From: Neocallimastix lanati (nom. inval.) | Taxonomy: Eukaryota; Neocallimastigomycota; Neocallimastigomycetes; Neocallimastigales; Neocallimastigaceae | Assembly: GCA_016946835.1 (NCBI GenBank) | Contig: JACVTC010000054.1 | Location: 182,001-246,000 of the forward strand | DNA length: 64,000 bases | Direction of reading: 5' to 3' | In this document: in pieces, positions 52,557-64,000 of the stretch | Position numbering within the stretch: position 1 is the stretch's first letter | Layout of the letters: every line of letters begins with the position of its first letter | Notes under the pieces: model-generated | Told to the model about the DNA's origin: nothing | Databases searched by the model: none | The model's input: the letters and a program-made list of their open reading frames with translations, nothing else | Made by a program: the position numbers and the translations under genes

Positions 52557-54320
52557 ATGAAGCAGGTCTTATTTTTATTTGTTTCTTTATTTGTTGTTGG
52601 TTTAGTTAAATCAGCAACTAATAGTACCGAAAAAATTGAACAACCAACTTGTATTTATGCTAATGCTTTAACTTCCAATGATCGTCTTTATTATTCCTTT
52701 TTATTACCTGTTAAATATGCCTGTGAAAACGTAGGTTACACTGTCAACTTCTGTGATCCACTTATTCCAGAAATGGTCGAATTCCTTAATCAACCAAATA
52801 TTTCTGTAAAGAACGCTTTTGAGGTTACCCTTATTGGTGAAGATGATTCTTCATCTAAAACTCTCAAACAAGAATTATTTGACACTGTTAAAGGTCCAAA
52901 TCAAGTAAAGTATCTTAATTTAAAATAATAATAATAAAAATAATAATAATAATATTTTAAAGTTTTTCTTCTTTTTTTTTTTCAAAAAAAAATAAAATAA
53001 ATAAGATAAAATAAAATATAAATAATAAGAGTTACCAAAATCTAATAATATGAATATATTAGATTAGTTAAAAAATAAATATGTAAATATTAAGATTAAC
53101 CAAAATATAATAAATATTTTATTATTTTTTATATAACTATTGTTTATCATTTTTCAATATGATTATCATATATAACTAAATAAAAAACAAATATTTATAT
53201 AACTGTCCAAATAATAATGATAATAATAATGAATAAAATAAAATATAATAAATAATAAATAAAGTATTTCCTTGTTCCAGAAGAATCTCAATATCTTACT
53301 ACTCACATTAAAGTTAAACTTCCAGAAGGTTCTGACATTTGTGATAACCAAGAAAAGTACAGTAAATTAGGTGTTCAAGTTTACGGAATTAAGAAATGTA
53401 ATTAATAATAAATAGTATTTAATATCATAATAATATAATAATATATAATATTTCTAAAAAAAAAAAAGATCGATAAAATGTTGTTTAACGATAAATTTTT
53501 TTTATTATAATATTTCATATAAAAAATTATATGTCTATTTTTAAAAAAAAAATAAAAATAAAAATAAAAAAAAAAAAAAATAACAATATTTATAATATAT
53601 AGTTATTGAAATGAACGATGACGATATTAGTGAAGAATTAGTAAGTCAACTTTTTATAATAAAATATACATTTATATTAATTAATTATTATAAATATAAC
53701 ATATATTCTATTATTTATATATCTTAACTTTTTTTTTTTTTAAATAATTAATTATTTATTTATTTATTTTTATTATTTTTATTATTTTTTTATAATTTAA
53801 TAATAAAAATAAAATAAAATATATCATAATCAAATATTATTTAACTATTATAAATAAAATATTAAAAAAAAAAAAAATCTATATTTTTATTATTTTTCAG
53901 GAACAATTATGTTACAATACTGTTACTCCAGTTCCATTCAATATTATTTTAGATGAAGAAAAATACAAGAAATCTTTAATTGAGGATTTAAAATTATTAG
54001 AAGATGGTAGTGATGTTATTGTCACTAAACTTTTAACTGCTTCCTATGTTTCTAAGGATGGTGATCCAGATCAAGGTTTATGTCGTGGTTACCTTTACCT
54101 TAAGGCTATGAATGACTGTAACAAAATTAGATTAGAAGAAGTTAAAGGATCAAAACCTCTTCCAAAGAATTATAATAGTGTTATTAGAGTAGGAGATAAG
54201 GCACCACAATTTATTAAGGATTGTCTTCGTGAATTAAAAATTAAACCAGCTGAAAAGATAGATTATAGTAAAGCTAAAAAAGTTGAAGAAAGTGACTGGT
54301 TTGTTAAGATGGAATTATAA
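52557..54320 (+). CDS. Secreted Cys-containing protein of unknown function (4 exons)
   Basis: Exons: 52557-52904, 53265-53397, 53603-53640, 53901-54320; GT-AG introns; 939 nt, 312 aa. Residues 1-19 (MKQVLFLFVSLFVVGLVKS) form a clear signal peptide with a cleavage-like VKSA. The mature protein has eight Cys (PTCIYA, YACENV, NFCDPL, DICDNQ, QLCYNT, GLCRGY, NDCNKI, KDCLRE), suggesting disulfides, and NxS/T sites near the N terminus. There is no transmembrane segment or retention signal at the C terminus (VKMEL). I do not recognise the family. Exon 3 is only 38 nt, and its splice phases (1 then 0) are fixed by the continuous frame into EQLCYNTVTP. The acceptor of exon 2 was chosen at AAAG|TATTTC, because the nearer CAG would put the exon out of frame. 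Confidence 0.82.
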
Positions 54321-54407
54321 GATGAAAATAAATTTCATCTTGACTTTTGATAAAGTATGAACAAACAACCATATTTATAAAATAAATAAGTAAACTGTTT
54401 TATGAGA

Positions 54408-54461
<54 letters not shown>

Positions 54462-55210
54462 ATAAAAAAATATTAAAGTAACCAATAAAATAATTGATAC
54501 CAATAACATAAATAAAATATATAAAAAAAATAAAAAAAAAAAAATTATAATAATAAAAAATTTGAATATATATATATAAAAAAATTTTTCAATGTTATAT
54601 ATTTATATATTATATAAATATATTTTTAAGTAGTTTAAAATTTTATAATTTATTTTTATTATTATTATTTATTTCTATTAAAAAAAAATTTTTTTTTTTT
54701 TTATTCAATAATCGTAATTTATTTATCCTTATAACATTTAAAAAAAAATAAATATATAGAAAAGATTTTTTTTTTTTTTTAATTCATTTTAATAAATGGG
54801 ATTATCAAAATAGATAATAATAAATAGTAGAAAAAAAAAATTAGTATTATTTATTATTTATTTTTATTTATATAATATATAAATGTATAATGCTGAATTT
54901 TTTTTATTTTATTTTTTTTTTTTTTTAAATTTATTTATTTTACTCTATCGTTTATGATGAATTATTATTTATTGATTATAATTTAATACTAAAAATTCTA
55001 TATATTCTTAAAAAAAAATATTTTTTTTTTCTTTTTCTTCTATTTAATGCGTATTAATTACTCAAGCAATTATATATATATATTATTTTTTATATAAATA
55101 ATATCTATAAAAAGTATATACACATTTATATATATATTTTATTTTTGATTAAATTTGATTTAATTATATTATTATTTGTATTTTATTTTATTATAATTTG
55201 ATAATTTTAA

Positions 55211-55241
<31 letters not shown>

Positions 55242-56043
55242 ATTATTATTTAATTATAATTTAATTATTATTTAATTTTATTTTATTATAATATTATCTT
55301 ATATATTTATATTTTATATAATTTTATTTTATTTTTATTATTATTTTTATTTTTTTTTTTATTTTTATTTTTATTTTTTCTTTTTTTATTTTTTTATTTT
55401 TTTATTTTTCTTTCTAAATTTTTTGAAAATTAATTTTTTAATTTCTAAATTTTAAATGAATAAATGAATTTTAACTTTTTTATTATTTTTATTTTTATTT
55501 TTATTTTTTTTTTAAAAAAAAAAAAAAAAAAAAAAATGAAAATTATAATAAAGGTAATAAAGGAAAAGATTACTAATAAAAGAAATATAAAAAAAAAAAA
55601 AAAAAAAAAAATACTAAATATACCTATTTATATGTTCATTTATATATATATCTTATGTATTTTAAATTTTAAATTTATAAATTATAAAAATTTATTTATT
55701 TGTATATAGATTAATTAATAGTAATAATTAAAACTGGGATAAAATTTTTTTTTTAAAAAAAAAAAAGAAATAATAATAATAAAAAAAATTATATATTATT
55801 TAAGAAACTAGATATTTAAAAAAAAAAAAAAAAAAAAAAATTTTAAAAATTAAAAATGAATAGGTAATTTTTTTTATTTTTTTTTTTTTTTTTTTCTAAA
55901 AGAAAAAAAAAATGGCTTTGATTGTATTATATAATATTATGCTAATTTAAAATTATCTATTTAATTAGATTTAAGAGCATAACATTTAATAAACTAAATA
56001 GTAATTATATGTATATATATATATATATTTCATTCTTCTTCTA

Positions 56044-56074
<31 letters not shown>

Positions 56075-56286
56075 TTTTTCATTTTTTCATTTTCATTTTT
56101 TTTTTTTTTTAAAGAAAAAAAAAATAAATAAATAACAATAAAAAAAAATAAAAAAAAAAAAAAAAAAAAAAATACAAAGGATTAATTTTTGAGAGCGAAG
56201 AAAAAAAAAAGGAGTAAGGGTTTATTTTTAGAATGAAAATATATAATATATGCTATGTTATAAATATATTTTAATAGAATAATTTA

Positions 56287-56334
<48 letters not shown>

Positions 56335-56515
56335 AATATATTAATGTTTAAATTAAAAAGAGAAAAGTATATATATATATATATATTGCATTATTAACTT
56401 TCTTTTTTTATTTATGTTTGATTTGATTTTGTGTTTGATTATATGTTTTTTTTTTTTTTTTTTTTTTTTTTTTCGTTTTTGTATTTTTATTAAAAACACT
56501 TATTTATCCATTTCA
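54321..56515. other. Convergent intergenic region, homopolymer-rich
   Basis: Holds a 50-nt poly-A (54,410-54,459), a near 35-nt poly-T (55,209-55,237) and further A-runs at 55,822-55,840, 56,150-56,171 and 56,293-56,330. Several short apparent frames (Phe/Lys/Asn/Ile) are compositional artefacts. The 3' ends of the secreted-protein and phosphatase genes meet here. No other gene. Confidence 0.6.
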
Positions 56516-60232
<3,717 letters not shown>

Positions 60233-62782
60233 TTTTAATTTATTGTGTAATTATATTAAATTATATTAAATTATTAATTTTTATAAAATATAAATTTAAA
60301 GATAAAAAGGAAAAATATAACTATTTTTTAATTAATTAACCGATTAATTTATTCTAATATATATATAATTTCCTTTTTTTTTAATTTCAATATCTTTTTG
60401 ATAAAAGAAAAAAATGTACTTTTTATTGTATTAATTCAATAATTTATACTTTTTAATTCATATACCAATAATTTTATAATTTTGTCTTCTAAAAATAACT
60501 TGAATATTTCTTATTTCATTTATATACTTATAAAATAATAATATGTATAGTATTATGTAATTTTATTAAACAAAAATAAAAATATTTGAATGTATTCTAG
60601 TGTATATTTATTATTGCAATGTCAACTACTAAATAATATTTTGTATATAATATTTATTATTGCAATGTCATTAATAAATAATATTTTGAAACTAAATTTA
60701 AGTAAAACTACTGCTAAGTTAACATTAACGGGAAAAAATATAAATTTTATGAAAAACGATGATGAAAGAAAAATAGTTTATTATTTATTATTTATTATTT
60801 TTCTAAAAAAAATTAATAATAAATCAGAATTGATTTATTGTGGAAGATAATAAAATAAATAAATATTCTTTTATTTTATTTTATTATGATTTTATTATTA
60901 ATAAAATATTTAATAATTAATTAATGATATATATATTGATTATTATGAAATATTAGAAATTTGAAGAAAATAATAAAATAAATTGATTTTTATTATGTTT
61001 TATTACTTTAAATTGCCATTACATTTAATGTAAATAAAATTTTAAAGGTATACATTTATTAATAATAATACAAAATTTATTTTTATATTAAGAATTCTAA
61101 TTTGCTGTATTGAAACTAATTTTGACGATTATGTAATAATAAAAAAAATAATTTTATTTTAATATATTTAATAATTTTAAAATATTTAAACATAACAAAA
61201 ATAAAATTAAATTTTTCAGTATTATTTATATTTAATAATATTAATAAAAACTAATTAATAATTTATATAATATACCTCTTCATTATCAGAATTTTAATTT
61301 ATTTATTGTATATAAGAAGGTTATCAAAATTAAATTAAGGATATATGGATATTAAAATTAAATATGAAATAAATTTATACATATAACAAGAAAATAATAT
61401 AATTTTGTTAAATAATATTACTAACATATATAAATATTTCAATTTTATTTTAATGTTAAAGATTATAATTCAAATGATATATTAAATATCTTTCCTTTAT
61501 ATTATTATTATCATTATTAATATTTTATCGTTTTATTATTATTTATTATTATTTATTATTTACTATGAATTATTATAATTTATTATTATTATTGTTGCTA
61601 TAAAAATATATTATTAAATTTATATTATTATTTAAACTTTTTTCTTTCACATTTTATTATTATCCTAAATTATTAATAATACGAATATTTAAATTATATA
61701 AATATATTCTTTTTAAATTTATTTTATTATTATTTAATTGATATTAATTATAATAGTTGTTAGATACATATAATCTATATTCTTGAAATTTCATTTCTAA
61801 ATAAAATCTTTATAATGATATTTAATATGTATAACAAAAAATTCTTTTCATCAAAATATTAAATATTGATATTTTAATGAAAAGAAATTTTTTGTATTAT
61901 TATTATGATATTATAACATAATTGAATGTTTTATTGTCTTTATTAAATTTTCACTAAAATTTTAATACTTTTTAAATTGTATAAACAGTAATTTCATTGT
62001 CTTTTATAAATAAATAAAGTATATTTTATTATTTTTAGCCATTTATAAATTTAAAATATAAATATCCACTATTATTTATGCAGAAATAATTTAATATTTT
62101 ATACATATAATTATTATTTATTACAAAAAAAAAAAATAATAAATAAATAAAAGTATATAATTCTTTAAATTTTAAATTTCAAATTTATTCTAAACAATAT
62201 ATTTTACTATTTATTTTTGTTCTGTTTTCACTTTTATTTATTTATTATTTTCTTTTTATTTTTTCTTTTTTTTGTTTTTTTTTTTTAATTTTTTATTTAT
62301 TTATTTTTATTTTTTTTATTAACTTAGTTCTATTTCTGTTGTTTTAAAGTTATTCCATCAAATAATAAATAATTAAATATATATAATATTTCATACAATA
62401 TATTTCAGTATAATCTTTAAAGTAAAAAATAAAATATCATATTTTCATACTTTTAACTTTACTACAAATATAATAGTATTATATATCTTTTATTTTTTTA
62501 AATCCTCCCTTTAACTTTATTTTACTTTATAATAGTTTGAATTTATTTTTCTTTACAATATAGAAATTAATAAAAATATTGTAAAAAATAATAAAAAAAT
62601 AATAAAAAAAAGTATAAAAAATAATTAAATTTTTGAAATTTTATTATTTATTAATACAATTATAACATATTATATTATTATATATAGCAATATAATTATA
62701 AATTTATTATATTTTTTGAATTAATTATATTAATTTTATATAATATATATTAATTACATTTACAATATTATTTTTTAATTAT

Positions 62783-62819
<37 letters not shown>

Positions 62820-64000
62820 TATTATTTATTATTTATTATTTATTATTTATTATTTATTATTTATTATTTATTATTTATTATTTATTATTTATTATTTATT
62901 ATTTATTATTTATTATTTATTATTTATTATTTATTATTATTATTTATTATTTATTATTTATTATTTATTATTTATTATTTATTATTTATTATTTATTATT
63001 TATTATGTATTATTTATTATTAATTATTTTATTATTTATTATTTATTTTATTTATAATTTAATTATAAATAAAATAATTTATTATCATATAATTTAATAT
63101 TTTATTAAATAAATTAAATATACCAAGGAATAAATAATAAAAAAAAGTTAAAATTAAGAAAAGTATTTTTCATGATAATCATTCTATTGAACAAGACCTT
63201 TATATATCTATTGAATTCAAAAAATAAATTTCTATTCTATATAATATATTATGATATTTTTATGTTTTTTTATATGATAATTACTCTAAAAATAATAAAA
63301 TTAATATTATATATATATTTATATATTTATATATCTATATATAATTGTTAGATTAATAGTAAAATAATAAATTTTCATTATCTCAATAAAATACTATACG
63401 AATATATATATATTAACTTAAATATATAAGACTTTAATAGTTTTGTTTTTATAATTTTTTAATCACAAAAGCAAATTTAATTCGAAAATGAGCATGAATT
63501 ATTATTTATCAAAGTCAAATAATAAGATATAAGTAAAATAATCATATAGCGTTTAATATATTTATCATTTTATCAACGAATAATTTATATTTCAAATTAA
63601 GGTACCTTTTTTAATAGTTTTCATAATATTATTATATTCTATATTTACAATTAGATAAAAGTTTTATTGATCTAATTATTACTTCACACAATAAAGGAAA
63701 CCTATAAAAAGAACTTGATATATTTATTAATAATATTTCAATAACTGATTAACCACAAATATAAGTACATATATATATATTAGTTTAATAATAATAATCA
63801 TGACATATTATTTGCAATATATATAGTATGTTTCATAGTTTTTATGATGATTGTAGTTAAAAATATATGCATATTAAAATGACACAATTTAATTATATCT
63901 AATAACAAATTTAAAATATTAAAATTTTATTAAATATTAATAAATAATAAATCTAAAGTATAAACATTAATAAATAAAATAACTTATTAATTCAAATTTA
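60233..64000. other. AT-rich intergenic DNA, no supported gene
   Basis: The first few hundred bases are the promoter side of the phosphatase gene. An 86-codon plus-strand open stretch (60,590-60,850) exists but lacks any recognisable motif, and its 5' part covers a small tandem duplication. The region from 60.9 kb on contains no coding signal on either strand. A 7-bp TTATTTA array occupies 62,790-63,010. Confidence 0.55.
62785..63015. repeat. TTATTTA (7-bp) tandem array
   Basis: About 28 near-perfect copies of a TTATTTA heptamer, starting after a short (ATT)n run and interrupted once by TTATTATTA near 62,935. Confidence 0.9.

Noticed and set aside
60590-60850. 86-codon plus-strand frame after the phosphatase gene
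   Set aside because: No motif, low complexity in part, covers a local duplication; not supported as a gene.

Overview
The window is extremely A+T-rich eukaryotic DNA. It has long poly-A and poly-T runs, AAT/TAA microsatellites, short AT-rich introns with GTAAGT/GTAAAT donors, and Asn-rich protein tracts. The gene content is fungal: a PPZ-type phosphatase, an MDM12-like ERMES subunit and an RBBP4/MSI1 WD40 protein. These sit beside secreted, intronless copies of a bacterial-type PepD dipeptidase. Together this best fits an anaerobic gut fungus (Neocallimastigomycota). That placement is an inference from composition and gene content, not from a marker gene.

1-18 kb: three copies of a secreted aminoacyl-histidine dipeptidase (M20/PepD-like) lie in mixed orientation (-, +, -) within a segmental duplication. 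Copies 1 and 3 share kilobases of flanking sequence, and the first kilobase of the window resembles the distal flank of copy 3, so more units may lie to the left. Copy 1 carries an in-frame 207-bp deletion that removes three predicted active-site residues. A 364-bp retroposon with a 12-bp target-site duplication and two other GC-richer islands are scattered among the copies.

18-38 kb: a mobile-element zone. It holds an apparently full-length but decayed non-LTR retrotransposon (LINE, 19.4-23.7 kb) with a 13-bp target-site duplication, a decayed FLYWCH/MULE transposase gene (29.0-30.5 kb) next to a large inverted repeat, and at least two truncated LINE fragments in a permuted order (32.1-35.0 kb). 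These lie around two paralogous two-exon genes for seven-pass membrane proteins (24.4-26.4 and 35.97-37.7 kb, both minus strand).

38-64 kb: after a 5-kb AT-rich desert comes a run of ordinary genes. They are an 11-exon RBBP4/MSI1 histone-binding WD40 gene, a 5-exon MDM12-like gene, a 4-exon gene for a secreted cysteine-containing protein of unknown function (all plus strand), and a 13-exon PPZ-type Ser/Thr phosphatase gene (minus strand). The phosphatase gene can only be read through with two adjacent microexons of 4 and 5 nt, which together restore the conserved WEDNERGVSY block. This is the most interesting single observation in the window. The last 3.8 kb holds no supported gene.

All multi-exon models were built by hand from splice signals plus frame continuity. 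Total coding lengths are divisible by three in every case: 1734, 1467, 1290, 1398, 939 and 1857 nt.
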